Assembly: GCA_965371445.1 (NCBI GenBank)
Contig: CBDUYN010000045.1
Coordinates: 1-56,312, forward strand
DNA from: DASWIG01 sp965371445
GTDB lineage: Bacteria > Acidobacteriota > Thermoanaerobaculia > Multivoradales > J023
Length of the DNA: 56,312 bases
Direction: 5' to 3'
Shown: positions 34,502 through 43,282 of the stretch, one piece after another
Layout of the letters: each line of letters begins with the position of its first letter
Numbering within the stretch: position 1 is the stretch's first letter
The notes under the pieces: model-generated
What the model was told of the DNA's origin: nothing
Databases searched by the model: none
Seen by the model: only the letters and a program-made list of their open reading frames with translations
Made by a program: the position numbers and the translations under genes

Positions 34502-36502
34502 ATGCCGGGCGATCGCCACCAGACTGCTGTCAACAACATCCGCTTTCTGGCGGCTGACATGGTCGAGGCGGCCAACAGCGGCCACCCCGGCGCCCCGATG
34601 GGCCTCGCCTGCGTCGCCTACACCCTGTGGACGCGCCACCTGCGCTTCAACCCGGCCGCGCCGCAGTGGCCGAACCGCGACCGCTTCGTCCTCTCCTGCG
34701 GCCATGCTTCGGCGCTCCTCTACTCGCTCCTGCACCTCGCGGGCTACGACCTGCCGCTCGCGGAGCTTCAGAGCTTTCGCCAGTTGGGCTCGAAGACTCC
34801 GGGGCACCCCGAGCACGGCCTGACGCCGGGCGTCGAGACGACGACCGGTCCCCTCGGCCAGGGGCTCGCCAACGCCGTCGGCATGGCGATCGCGGAGCGG
34901 GTGCTCGCGGAGCGGTTCAACCGCGACGGCTTTCCGCTTCTTGACCACCGCATCTGGGTCCTGGCCTCGGACGGCGACATGATGGAGGGGGTGGCGTCGG
35001 AGGCCTCGTCGCTCGCCGGCCATCTGGGGCTCGGCAAGCTCGTCGTCCTCTACGACGACAACAAGATCACGATCGACGGGGCGACCCACCTCGCTTTTTC
35101 CGAGGACGTCGCGGCGCGCTACGCCGCCTACGGCTGGCACACCTTGGACGTCGCCGACGGCAACGACCTCGACGCGCTCTCGGCGGCGATGGAGGCCGCG
35201 GCGGCGGAGACCGCGCGGCCGACGCTGGTGCGCGTGCGCACGCACATCGGCTACGGCGCGCCCACGAAGCAGGACACGGCCGGCGTCCATGGCTCGCCGC
35301 TGGGCGCGGCGGAGATGGCCGCCTCGAAGCAGAACCTCGGCTGGCCCGAAGAGCCGGCCTTTCTCGTCACCGACGAGGCGCGCGAGGCCTTCGCCGAGGC
35401 CGCCAGGCGCGGTGCCGAGGCGAACGCCGCCTGGGAGAAGCTCCTCACGGCCTACGGCGAGGCGCATCCGGAGCTCGCGGCCGAGCTCCGGCGGCGCCTC
35501 GCGGGCGAGATGCCCGACGGCTGGGAAGAGCACCTGCCGAGCTTCGCTCCCGAGGACGGCTCGATCGCCACCCGCAAGGCTTCCGGCGCGGTCCTGGGCG
35601 CCCTGGCGCCACACCTTCCCGAGCTGATCGGCGGCTCGGCCGACCTCGCGCCGTCGAACAACACCTTTGTCAAGGGCGAAGCGGTCTTCTCGTCGGCGGG
35701 CGCGGGGCGCAACTTCCACTTCGGGGTCCGCGAGCACGCCATGGGCGCGGCCATGAACGGCATGGCGCTGTCGGGCGCGATCCGTCCCTACGGCGGTACT
35801 TTCCTGGTCTTCTCCGACTACATGCGGCCGGCCGTTCGTCTGTCTTCGATGATGAAGCTCGGGGCGATTTTTGTCTACACCCACGACTCGCTGTTCCTCG
35901 GCGAGGACGGACCGACCCATCAGCCGGAGTGCCACCTGGCGTCGCTTCGCGCCCTGCCCGGCCTCGCGGTGCTGCGTCCGGCCGACGCCAACGAGACCGC
36001 GGCCGCCTGGCGCGTCGCCCTGCTGCGCCGGGACGCTCCGACGGCCCTGGCGCTGACCCGTCAAGGGCTGCCGGTGTTAAAAGCTGCGGTGGCAAAGGCT
36101 CGTGAGGGCGTCGCCCGCGGTGCCTACGTGCTCCTCGACCCACCGGCCGGCGTACCGCTCCAGGCGATCCTGATCGCCAGCGGCTCCGAGGTCCACATCG
36201 CCTGCGAGGCGCACGGCACCTTGATGGCCGAAGGGGTGGCGACGCGCCTCGTCTCGATGCCCAGCCGGGAGCTTTTCGACGCCCAGGACGACGCCTACCG
36301 CGAGTCCGTGCTGCCGGCTTCGGTCGGCGCGCGCCTGGCGGTCGAAGCCGGCTCGGAGCTGGGCTGGCACAAGTACACGGGCTCGGCGGGCGACGTCCTG
36401 GCCCAGGACGGCTTTGGCGCCTCGGCACCCTACAAGGCGCTCGCCGAGCACTACGGCTTCACGGCGGAAGAGATCGTCCGGCGGACGAAAGCTCTGCTGT
36501 AG
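34502..36502 (+). CDS. tkt: Transketolase
   Basis: This 666-residue thiamine-diphosphate enzyme transfers two-carbon units in the pentose phosphate pathway. TPP-binding sequence DGDMMEGVASEASSLAGH and DDNKITIDG lie near residues 158-190; the substrate histidines are in ANSGHPGAPMG and TTGPLGQGLANAVGMA; the pyrimidine-domain sequence NFHFGVREHAMGAAMNG contains the catalytic Glu; and TRQGLPVL lies later. Length is normal. The ATG at 34502 has GTGAGG upstream and gives the family N-terminus. The gene begins 50 bp after tRNA-Ser and probably shares its promoter. Confidence 0.97.
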   Translation: MPGDRHQTAVNNIRFLAADMVEAANSGHPGAPMGLACVAYTLWTRHLRFNPAAPQWPNRDRFVLSCGHASALLYSLLHLAGYDLPLAELQSFRQLGSKTPGHPEHGLTPGVETTTGPLGQGLANAVGMAIAERVLAERFNRDGFPLLDHRIWVLASDGDMMEGVASEASSLAGHLGLGKLVVLYDDNKITIDGATHLAFSEDVAARYAAYGWHTLDVADGNDLDALSAAMEAAAAETARPTLVRVRTHIGYGAPTKQDTAGVHGSPLGAAEMAASKQNLGWPEEPAFLVTDEAREAFAEAARRGAEANAAWEKLLTAYGEAHPELAAELRRRLAGEMPDGWEEHLPSFAPEDGSIATRKASGAVLGALAPHLPELIGGSADLAPSNNTFVKGEAVFSSAGAGRNFHFGVREHAMGAAMNGMALSGAIRPYGGTFLVFSDYMRPAVRLSSMMKLGAIFVYTHDSLFLGEDGPTHQPECHLASLRALPGLAVLRPADANETAAAWRVALLRRDAPTALALTRQGLPVLKAAVAKAREGVARGAYVLLDPPAGVPLQAILIASGSEVHIACEAHGTLMAEGVATRLVSMPSRELFDAQDDAYRESVLPASVGARLAVEAGSELGWHKYTGSAGDVLAQDGFGASAPYKALAEHYGFTAEEIVRRTKALL

Positions 36503-36531
36503 GGCAGGCTCGGCCTGCCGATCTGAACGAC

Positions 36532-37917
36532 GTGGCAAAGATCCTGGTCATCGACGACGACCCTGACATCCTCTTCCTGGTCAGCCAGGCGCTGCGCCTG
36601 GGAGGCCACGACGTCCTCACCTCGAGCGAGCCGGAGCGGGTCGCGGAGTTGGCGCTCGAGCACGTCGCCGACGCCGTCGTGCTCGACGTCATGATGCCGG
36701 GTGTCTCGGGCTACGAGGCGCTCCGGAGGCTCCGCGAGGAGCCGCGCACGGGGGGCACGCCGGTGCTCTTCCTCTCCGCCTACGCGGCGTCGAACGAGAG
36801 GATCCGCGGCCTGCGCGAGGGCGCCGACGACTTCCTCGCCAAGCCCTTCGCGGTCCAGGAGCTCCTGCTGCGGGTCAAGCGTCTGACCACTCCGCGCCAG
36901 GCCGCCGGGCCGGCCGAGCCGGCGCTATCGCCGAACCTCGAGCGGACCTTGAACGCCCGCAAGGTGGTCGGCCAGGTCTACCTGGGCCGCTACCAGGCCC
37001 TGGAGGTGATCGGCGAGGGAGCGATGGGCCTCGTCTTGCGGGGCTGGGACCCGCGGCTGAAACGCGCCGTGGCACTCAAAACCCTGCGGCTCGACCGCAT
37101 CCTCGACGGCGAGCATCGGCGCGAGCGGGCGGCGCAGCTGCTCGACGAAGCGGTCACCGTGGCGCGCTTCAGCCATCCGAACATCGTCGCGGTCTACGAC
37201 GTCGAATCAAGCCCCGAGCTGACCTTCCTCGCCCTGGAGCTCGTCGACGGCGCGAGCCTGGCGAGCTACGTCGATACGCTCGGCCCGCTCAACGTCGACC
37301 ACACCCTTTCGCTGGCCCTGGGCGTGGCCCGGGCGCTGGCGGCGGCGCACGAGAACGGCGTCGTCCATCATGACGTCAAGCCGGGCAACGTGCTCTTGGG
37401 ACGCGACGGCTCGGTCAAGGTCACCGACTTCGGCGTCGCCCACCTGGTCTCGTCGCTGGTCGAGGCCGAGGGCCGCGTCTTCGGGACGGCGGGCTACCTG
37501 CCGCCGGAGGCCCTGACGGGCCACGGCTATGACGAGCACGGCGACCTGTTCGCCTTCGGTGCCGTGATCTACGAATGCCTCACCGGCCGGCAGGCCTTCA
37601 GCGGGGGGACGGTCAACCAGCGCGTAAGGCGTACGATCGGCGAGGATCCCCACCCTTTGGGCGAGCTCTGCCCGCACGTCCCCGGGGAGTTTCGGGAGCT
37701 GATCGAGCAGCTCTTGATGAAGGACCCGGCGGCGCGCCCCGGGAGCGCCGCGGAGCTCGTGACGCGGCTCGAGTCGCTGGCCGGCACCGCGCCGGGCCTG
37801 GCTCCGGAGCTGGGCGACGTCGGCCGCGAGGTGCGCAAGATCGGCCAGCCGTCGGCGGGGTTTCACTCCACCGTCTTTTCTCAGTCCACCGACTTCTCGG
37901 CGTTCTTGTCGGAGTAG
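36532..37917 (+). CDS. Response-regulator receiver fused to Ser/Thr protein kinase
   Basis: This protein has 461 residues. The N-terminal receiver (1-~120) has the acidic pocket in ILVIDDDPD, the phospho-acceptor Asp in VVLDVMMPG, Ser in LFLSAYA and Lys in FLAKPF. A PknB-like kinase follows (~145-420), with glycine loop IGEGAMGLVLRG, Lys in AVALKTL, catalytic loop VVHHDVKPGNVLL and DFG in VTDFGVAHL. The HRD arginine is replaced (HHD), marking a non-RD kinase whose activity would not depend on activation-loop phosphorylation. No membrane segment is present. It appears to convert a His-Asp phosphorelay signal into Ser/Thr phosphorylation. The GTG start lies 29 bp after tkt, separated by a small GGCAGGC/GCCTGCC hairpin. 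Confidence 0.9.
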   Translation: MAKILVIDDDPDILFLVSQALRLGGHDVLTSSEPERVAELALEHVADAVVLDVMMPGVSGYEALRRLREEPRTGGTPVLFLSAYAASNERIRGLREGADDFLAKPFAVQELLLRVKRLTTPRQAAGPAEPALSPNLERTLNARKVVGQVYLGRYQALEVIGEGAMGLVLRGWDPRLKRAVALKTLRLDRILDGEHRRERAAQLLDEAVTVARFSHPNIVAVYDVESSPELTFLALELVDGASLASYVDTLGPLNVDHTLSLALGVARALAAAHENGVVHHDVKPGNVLLGRDGSVKVTDFGVAHLVSSLVEAEGRVFGTAGYLPPEALTGHGYDEHGDLFAFGAVIYECLTGRQAFSGGTVNQRVRRTIGEDPHPLGELCPHVPGEFRELIEQLLMKDPAARPGSAAELVTRLESLAGTAPGLAPELGDVGREVRKIGQPSAGFHSTVFSQSTDFSAFLSE

Positions 37918-37929
37918 GGCAGAAAGGGG

Positions 37930-37958
37930 TTGCGGCACGCGCCCGTCTGGTCTACAAT
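37930..37958 (+). promoter_or_regulatory. Sigma-70-type promoter of tRNA-Arg
   Basis: -35 TTGCGG (37930-37935), an exact 17-bp spacer and -10 TACAAT (37953-37958), the same -10 as the tRNA-Ser promoter, lie 38 bp before the mature tRNA. Confidence 0.8.
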
Positions 37959-37996
37959 CCGCCTCCCGCACGGCTTCGTGGGTGTAGGCCTCGCGT

Positions 37997-38073
37997 GCAG
38001 CCATAGCTCAACTGGATAGAGCATCTGACTACGGATCAGAAGGCTGGGGGTTCGAGTCCTCCTGGCTGCGCCA
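37997..38073 (+). tRNA. tRNA-Arg (anticodon ACG)
   Basis: This is a 77-nt tRNA with an encoded CCA. Acceptor stem GCAGCCA/TGGCTGC, D arm GCTC..GAGC, anticodon loop CTACGGA and T loop TTCGAGT are present. The anticodon ACG, normally edited to ICG, reads CGU/CGC/CGA. Confidence 0.96.
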
Positions 38074-38274
38074 TTTCTCTCTTCCCGAAGATCAAGCACT
38101 TACAGCTGGCCCCTTTGCCCCTGGCCGGCCCAGCTCCCGTCGGCGCTGAGCGCGAGAGCGCCGTCGCACCGAACCCCCACGGAGCAAGATCCTTCCTCAC
38201 CTCGGAAGCGAGCTTCTCCGCCAGCAGTCTCTCCGCCGCGTCGCGAAACGCCGCTAGCCCGCTTCCACAGCTCG

Positions 38275-38485
38275 CAGAGCGTCCCATCGCACGCCCGGGG
38301 AGATTGCCGAAGTATAGATGCGGCGAGTAGTCGCCTTCGGGACCGCGGTCGGCGCGCTCGATGAGCTCGCGGGTCCGTTCGCGCTCACTGTCGAGATCCT
38401 CGGGGGACGTTGGGACAAACTGGGCCGCCGTCTTCGTTCCATGCGGCCAGGGGAGGACGCTGATGACGAGCCAGCGCAGACCGCG
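38275..38485 (-). pseudogene. Relic of a DUF1569/DinB-like protein
   Basis: The minus strand reads RGLRWLVISVLPWPHGTKTA, then PTSPEDLDSERERTRELIER, then PHLYFGNLPGRAMGR, resembling the middle of DUF1569/DinB-like proteins (PWPxGxxTA.. and HPxFGxLxGRxWG). The metal-binding histidine region expected next (HxDHHLRQF) is replaced by unrelated sequence, and a TGA lies directly upstream. Nothing else recognisable occupies the remainder of 38074-38692, apart from the ribosome binding site of the next gene. Confidence 0.4.
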
Positions 38486-38692
38486 AACTTGTCGTCACCC
38501 GGCCGTCCCCGGCGCCCCGTCCCCTTCCCGGCATGCGTCCCCGGCGTGCTTCGTCGCCGCCGATAAGATTCCACGCCCTGGCGAAGGCGCTCCTCGAGCG
38601 TCAGATCATGAGCTTCTTCCCTTACAATCCAGGCAACGCTCAAGTACCTTAGACGATGGGAAGAGCTCAGTTCTTCGAAGGAGAAAAGGACC

Positions 38693-39790
38693 ATGAAATC
38701 TGGAAGAGCGAATCTCACCCTCTGCTGCTTGACGCTCGCGGCCGGTCTCGTCCTGGCTTGCCAAGCGCCTCAGGACGGCGGCGAGGCTGTAGAGGCCGTC
38801 CGCCTGAGCGGCACGGTCCGCACGGCGGTCGGCGAGGTCCCGGTCCTGGCACACGTCCATCTCGTCGACGTCCTCGTCGGTGAGACGCTCCGGAGCGTCG
38901 AAGCCGGTCCCGACGGCGCCTTCGAGCTCGCCGTTCCGCGCGCGGGGAACGACCGGCTCGTCAATGGAACCCGGTCCGACTCGTTGGAATACGACGGCGG
39001 CGGCGACTACTATTCAATCGTCGCCGTCGAGGACGGCCGTGCCGAGATCGCCTTCGACCCCGCGGCCTTGCCGCCCGCCTCCGAGGAGGTACGACCCGCG
39101 GTCGACACCTCGTCGGTATCGATCGCCCGCGCCTTCGAGCTCAATCGTGAGGCCGAGGTCGCCGCCGCGGAGCTGCGGCGGGAGACCCAGGAGCGCGGCG
39201 AGGCGCTGGTGAAGCTCATCTTCAAAGCCAAGCAGGACGGCGACCAGGAGCGCTGGCAGGAGCTCCATGCCGAGCTCGTGGACGAATTCGGCGAGGACCG
39301 CAGGTTCCGCGTCTACGTCAAGACTCTGAACCCCAGGAAGCGGATGGCCGTCGGCAAGACGCTTCCCGAGTTCGAGCTGGTGCTGCTCGGCGGCGCCAGG
39401 ACGGTCTCCGACCAAAGCCTTCGTGGAAGCTACCTCTTGATCGACTTCTGGGCCACCTGGTGCGTACCCTGCGTCGCCGAGCTGCCGCAGCTCCACAAGG
39501 TCTGGGAGAAGTGGGGTGGTGAGAGGTTTCAGATCCTGTCCCTCTCCTTCGACGAAAACGCCGAGGTCATCCAACCCTTCCGCGACGAGAAATGGGCGAT
39601 GCCTTGGCTCCACGCTTTCGTCGAAGAGGGCATGGACAGCGAGCTGGCGAAGGAGCTCGAGGTTTTCGGCATCCCCTATCCGGTGCTGGTCGATCCGGAA
39701 GGAAAAATCGTCGCCACCGACGAGAAGCTCCGCGGCGACGCGATCCTCGACACCCTGGCCGAGCACCTCGGAAACGATGCGTCGGGATAA
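38693..39790 (+). CDS. TlpA-like thioredoxin-fold lipoprotein
   Basis: This protein has 365 residues. The lipoprotein signal ends in LAAGLVLACQ, so Cys23 is probably lipidated. An N-terminal beta domain (VRLSGTVRTAVGEVPVLAHV) is followed by a helical linker (~135-215) and a C-terminal thioredoxin domain (~225-365) with active site FWATWCVPCVAELPQL. TlpA/ResA-type proteins reduce or shuffle disulfides outside the cytoplasm, for example in cytochrome maturation. A GAAGGAGAAAAGG ribosome binding site precedes the ATG. No cytochrome genes are nearby. Confidence 0.88.
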   Translation: MKSGRANLTLCCLTLAAGLVLACQAPQDGGEAVEAVRLSGTVRTAVGEVPVLAHVHLVDVLVGETLRSVEAGPDGAFELAVPRAGNDRLVNGTRSDSLEYDGGGDYYSIVAVEDGRAEIAFDPAALPPASEEVRPAVDTSSVSIARAFELNREAEVAAAELRRETQERGEALVKLIFKAKQDGDQERWQELHAELVDEFGEDRRFRVYVKTLNPRKRMAVGKTLPEFELVLLGGARTVSDQSLRGSYLLIDFWATWCVPCVAELPQLHKVWEKWGGERFQILSLSFDENAEVIQPFRDEKWAMPWLHAFVEEGMDSELAKELEVFGIPYPVLVDPEGKIVATDEKLRGDAILDTLAEHLGNDASG

Positions 39791-40291
39791 GCCGCATGGT
39801 CCTCTGGGTCACCCCTCGCCGCGACGATGGGTTGCGCCGCTCCCCGGTAGGAGCTTAGCGAGGCGAGCGGCGCGAGCGGATCGAGGAGCTCTACCCCTCA
39901 GATCGTGGCCTCCGAGCCGCCCGGAACGCCACGACGGACTCCGCGCCCCCTAAGAGGTGCCGCCCAGAACGGCCTCCCGGGCTGGAATCCGGCGGAGGGC
40001 CACCCTCCAGTCCTGGGAGGTGCGGCCGCGGGGCGCTGCTCGGCGCCACCGTCTGTCTGGGTGGCGCGCAGCCTACCTTAATGGGTGATTCGGATGGCTT
40101 GACGTCCCTTCATAATCGCCTTGAGAGACAGCGCGCGTCGGATCCCGTGGGTTTCGGAGGTGCAACGCCGAGATCGTGCGGAGTCCCGAAAGCGCGTAAG
40201 CCGTCGACCCGAGGTCACCCAGGCCTGCCGGTGACCGGTGGCAGTCCCTGCGCCGGCCGCCTGGGAGGCAGAATCCTCCAAGGAGGCTCAA
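39791..40291. other. Structured 500-bp gene-free region before the HMG-CoA synthase operon
   Basis: No gene is recognised on either strand. GCGCCACC (40043-40050) and GGTGGCGC (40060-40067) form a perfect 8-bp stem with a 9-nt loop. Just upstream, CCTCCC (39979-39984) can pair with GGGAGG (40015-40020), enclosing GGAGGG-CCA-CCCTCC. These could form a leader structure or the 3' end of the TlpA transcript; the pattern matches no riboswitch class I know. AGGAGG at 40281-40286 is the ribosome binding site of the next gene. Confidence 0.4.
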
Positions 40292-41338
40292 ATGGCAGGA
40301 ATCGTGGGCTACGGGGCGTACATTCCCCGACAACGTATCAAGACGGAGGAAATCGCCCGGCAGTGGGGCAAGGACCCGAAGGTGATCCGGAGAGGTCTTC
40401 TCCTCCAGGAAAAATCGGTCCCCGGGATCGACGAGGACACCATCACCATCTCGGTGGCCGCAGCGCGGTCGGCCGTCGAGAGGGCCGGGATCGATCCGGC
40501 ACGAATCGGCGCCGTCTACGTCGGCTCCGAGTCGCACCCCTACGCCGTGAAACCGAGCGGGACCGTCGTGGCGGAAGCCGTGGGGACGGGTCCGGAGGTT
40601 CACGTCGCGGACTTCGAGTTCGCCTGCAAGGCAGGCTCCGAGGCGATGTTCGTGGCTCTGGGGCTGGTCGAGTCGAAGCGCGTCGACTATGCGCTCGCCG
40701 TCGGCGCCGACACCTCCCAGGGCGCTCCCAACGACGCTCTCGAATACTCCGCCTCGGCCGGCGGAGCCGCCTTCATCTTCGGCCGCGACGATCTCCTCGC
40801 CGAGGTCGTCGAGACCTACAGCTACACCTCCGACACGCCCGACTTCTGGCGCCGGGAAGGGGAGTTCTATCCCCGGCACGGCGGACGCTTCACGGGCGAG
40901 CCGGCCTACTTCAAGCACGTGCTGGCGGCCTCGCGGGCGATCCTCGAGAAGACGAACCTTCGACCCGCCGACTTTCGCTTCGTCGTTTTTCACATGCCGA
41001 ACGGCAAGTTCCCACAGGCGGTGGGCAAGCAGCTCGGCTTCACCCCGGAGCAAATCGAGACGGGCTGGATCGTCCCCACCATGGGCAACACCTACTCCGG
41101 CTCGTCTCCCACGGGGCTGGCGGCGATTCTCGACGTCGCCGAGCCGGACGACCTGATCTTGATGACCTCGTTCGGCTCGGGGGCCGGGAGCGACTCGTTT
41201 GTGCTCAAGGCGACCGAGCGGCTGCCGGAGCGGCAAGGGGCCGCGCCGAGCGTCCGCTCGATGCTCGAGGGAACGCGCCACTACCTGACCTACGGCGAAT
41301 ACGCCAAGTGCCGCGAAAAGATCATCGTCAACGACTGA
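40292..41338 (+). CDS. Hydroxymethylglutaryl-CoA synthase, archaeal type
   Basis: This 348-residue thiolase-fold enzyme condenses acetyl-CoA with acetoacetyl-CoA to HMG-CoA. MAGIVGYGAYIPRQRI begins the fold; the nucleophilic Cys lies in FEFACKAGSEA, the catalytic His in FHMPNGKFPQ, and MGNTYSGSSPTGLAA near the end holds the CoA site. It resembles the shorter archaeal proteins rather than the eukaryotic/Gram-positive MvaS. It is followed by a thiolase and a DUF35 protein, the same trio that in archaea forms one complex channelling acetoacetyl-CoA. The start with AGGAGG is unambiguous. Confidence 0.85.
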   Translation: MAGIVGYGAYIPRQRIKTEEIARQWGKDPKVIRRGLLLQEKSVPGIDEDTITISVAAARSAVERAGIDPARIGAVYVGSESHPYAVKPSGTVVAEAVGTGPEVHVADFEFACKAGSEAMFVALGLVESKRVDYALAVGADTSQGAPNDALEYSASAGGAAFIFGRDDLLAEVVETYSYTSDTPDFWRREGEFYPRHGGRFTGEPAYFKHVLAASRAILEKTNLRPADFRFVVFHMPNGKFPQAVGKQLGFTPEQIETGWIVPTMGNTYSGSSPTGLAAILDVAEPDDLILMTSFGSGAGSDSFVLKATERLPERQGAAPSVRSMLEGTRHYLTYGEYAKCREKIIVND

Positions 41339-41357
41339 AAGCCAACAGGAGGACTTC

Positions 41358-42506
41358 ATGCGCGAAGTAGCCATCGTCGCCGCGGGCATGACCCGATTCG
41401 GTGAGCTCTGGCAGTCGAGCCTGCGGGATCTTTTTGCCGAGGCGGCCTCCCAGGCGCTCAAGAGCGCCGGTGCCGATCGCGTCGACTCGATCTACGTGGG
41501 CAACATGTCGGGCGGCCAGTTCGTGGGCCAGGAGCACCTTGGCCCGCTCATGGCCGACCAGATCGGCATGGCCGGGACGGCCGCCACCCGGGTCGAGTCG
41601 GCCTGCGCCTCGGGCGGAGTGGCCCTGAGGCTGGCCTTGATGGAGGTGGCCTCCGGCTTCTCCGACCTGGTTCTCGCCGCCGGGGTGGAAAAGATGACCG
41701 ACGGCGCCGACGTGACCGACGTCCTGGCCACTGCTTCCGATCAGGAGCAGGAGGTCTACTACGGAGTGACTTTCCCAAGCCTCTACGCCATGATCGCCCG
41801 TGCCCACATGGAGGCCTACGGCACCACGGAGGAAGATCTCGCCTGGGTCACCGTCAAGAACCACCGGCACGGCGCGTTGAATCCCAAGGCCCAGTTCCGG
41901 CGCGAGATCACCCTCGAGCAGGTCTTGAGCTCCTCGCCTGTGGCCGAGCCGCTTCGGCTGCTGCATTGCTCGCCGGTGAGCGATGGGGCGGCGGCCGTCC
42001 TGCTCTGCCCCTTGGACGAGGCCTCGAAATACACCGACCGTCCCGTGAAGATCCTGGGAACCGGGCTCGCGACGGCGCCCCTGGCGCTTGCCGACCGCCA
42101 GGACCCCGCTTTTCTCGAGGCGGTCGAGCTGTCGGGGCAAAGGGCCTACACGATGGCCGGCGTCGGTCCCGGCGACATCCAGGTGGCAGAGGTCCACGAC
42201 TGCTTCTCGATCGCCGAGATCTGCTGCATCGAGGCGCTGGGGTTGGTCAAGAAAGGGGCAGGCGGCGCCGCGGCCCGCAACGGGATGACGGCCCTTGGAG
42301 GAGCCGTCCCCGTCAACACCAGCGGTGGGTTGAAATCGAAAGGGCATCCCGTGGGTGCCACCGGCGTCGCCCAGGCCATCGAGATCTTCGAGCAGTTGCG
42401 CGGTGAGAAGGGCGAAGCCCAGGTCGAAGGTGCGTCGATCGGCCTGACCCAGAACATGGGCGGATCCGGAGCGAGCTCCGTCGTCCACATCTACCAGGGG
42501 GTTTGA
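41358..42506 (+). CDS. Acetyl-CoA acetyltransferase (archaeal-type thiolase)
   Basis: This is a 382-residue thiolase of the SCP-x/archaeal class. The acyl-accepting Cys lies in ESACASGGVAL; the second-site motif NTSGGLKSKGHPVGATG carries the catalytic His; and VAEVHDCFSIAEI is typical of the class. The canonical C-terminal CxG cysteine loop is replaced by SIGLTQNMGGSGASS, as in archaeal members. It lies 19 bp after the HMG-CoA synthase and should supply its acetoacetyl-CoA. Confidence 0.9.
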   Translation: MREVAIVAAGMTRFGELWQSSLRDLFAEAASQALKSAGADRVDSIYVGNMSGGQFVGQEHLGPLMADQIGMAGTAATRVESACASGGVALRLALMEVASGFSDLVLAAGVEKMTDGADVTDVLATASDQEQEVYYGVTFPSLYAMIARAHMEAYGTTEEDLAWVTVKNHRHGALNPKAQFRREITLEQVLSSSPVAEPLRLLHCSPVSDGAAAVLLCPLDEASKYTDRPVKILGTGLATAPLALADRQDPAFLEAVELSGQRAYTMAGVGPGDIQVAEVHDCFSIAEICCIEALGLVKKGAGGAAARNGMTALGGAVPVNTSGGLKSKGHPVGATGVAQAIEIFEQLRGEKGEAQVEGASIGLTQNMGGSGASSVVHIYQGV

Positions 42507-42508
42507 CC

Positions 42509-42901
42509 ATGCCGAGTCCCAGGTACTGGAGAGAGATCCCGAACCGTTACCGTCTCGAAGCCGGCCGCTGCAGCGGCTGCGGCAAGGTGGTCTATCCCCT
42601 GCGCCGCATCTGTCCATCGTGCCGGGGAGAGGACTGGGAGAGCTTGGCTCTTTCCCGCAGAGGAAAGGTCGTCACTTCGACGGTCGTCTACGTGGCGCCC
42701 GGGAGCTTCGAGATGGAGGCTCCCTACGCCATGGCGATCGTCGAGACGCCGGAAGGTGCCCGCCTGATGACCCAGGTCGTCGACTGCGATCCCGGGAGCG
42801 TGCTCCCTGGCATGGAGGTGTCGCTTGAATTCCGGCGAATCCGCCGGGAGGGCCGCGCCGGGATCCTCTGCTATGGACACAAGGCGGTCCCCGCCGGCTA
42901 G
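42509..42901 (+). CDS. DUF35 zinc-ribbon/OB-fold scaffold protein
   Basis: This 130-residue protein has an N-terminal helix and a rubredoxin-like zinc ribbon (CSGCGKVVYPLRRICPSC, residues ~22-39) followed by an OB-fold domain. DUF35 proteins bridge thiolase and HMG-CoA synthase in archaea. The ATG at 42509 is 2 bp after the thiolase stop, so translation is likely coupled. All four zinc cysteines are present. Confidence 0.92.
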   Translation: MPSPRYWREIPNRYRLEAGRCSGCGKVVYPLRRICPSCRGEDWESLALSRRGKVVTSTVVYVAPGSFEMEAPYAMAIVETPEGARLMTQVVDCDPGSVLPGMEVSLEFRRIRREGRAGILCYGHKAVPAG

Positions 42902-42926
42902 GGCGGTGGCCGAGGAGGAGAGGACC

Positions 42927-43106
42927 ATGCCGAAGATACAGATCTGGGCAGAGCTGAGCGACGAGAGGCTCCACGACTACGAGCTCGAGGCCCGGCGCCA
43001 GGGGGTGGAAGTGGAGAAGCTCGTCGAGCAGACCGTCAACGTCCTGCTCCATGAGATGGAGGAGGAGCAGAACGAGGGGCTCGACGTTCCCGCCACGATC
43101 ACCTAG
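42927..43106 (+). CDS. Small hypothetical protein ending the HMG-CoA operon
   Basis: This is a 59-residue acidic, helical protein (KIQIWAELSDERLHDYELEA, then GVEVEKLVEQTVNVLLHEME). The ribosome binding site GAGGAGAGG precedes the ATG at 42927, 25 bp after the DUF35 gene. A short N-terminal strand and two helices recall ribbon-helix-helix DNA-binding proteins, but the match is weak. It may regulate or join the complex. Confidence 0.65.
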   Translation: MPKIQIWAELSDERLHDYELEARRQGVEVEKLVEQTVNVLLHEMEEEQNEGLDVPATIT

Positions 43107-43255
43107 CTAGTCGGGTCCGAGGCAAGTCCAGGACCGCGAGGCGCAGGCGCCGTCGCCAGTCCGGCGGCGGGGGCCACCGGTGGAAGGCGAAGGCCCACGG
43201 TATCAGGAGGACCAGCCAGTAGGGCTCGACGAGGGTTATGAGCCGCAAGTCTACC
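43099..43255 (-). pseudogene. Relic of a BatA/VWA-type membrane protein (N-terminus)
   Basis: The minus strand reads LRLITLVEPYWLVLLIPWAF, then HRWPPPPDWRRRLRLAVLDL, ending at a TGA (43099-43101). This is the first membrane helix and linker typical of BatA/BatB or VWA-domain membrane proteins; the rest of the gene is gone. It overlaps the 3' end of the small gene on the other strand. Confidence 0.4.
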
Positions 43256-43282
43256 CTCGCCTTGAGGGCGCTGCCTGTTGCC

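Noticed and set aside
38036..38287. Minus-strand gene across tRNA-Arg
   Set aside because: It would overlap a well-formed tRNA and continues the DUF1569-like relic frame into unrelated sequence.
39791..40291. Known riboswitch class before the HMG-CoA synthase operon
   Set aside because: Stems are present but I could not match the conserved core of cobalamin, glycine, SAM or other familiar classes.
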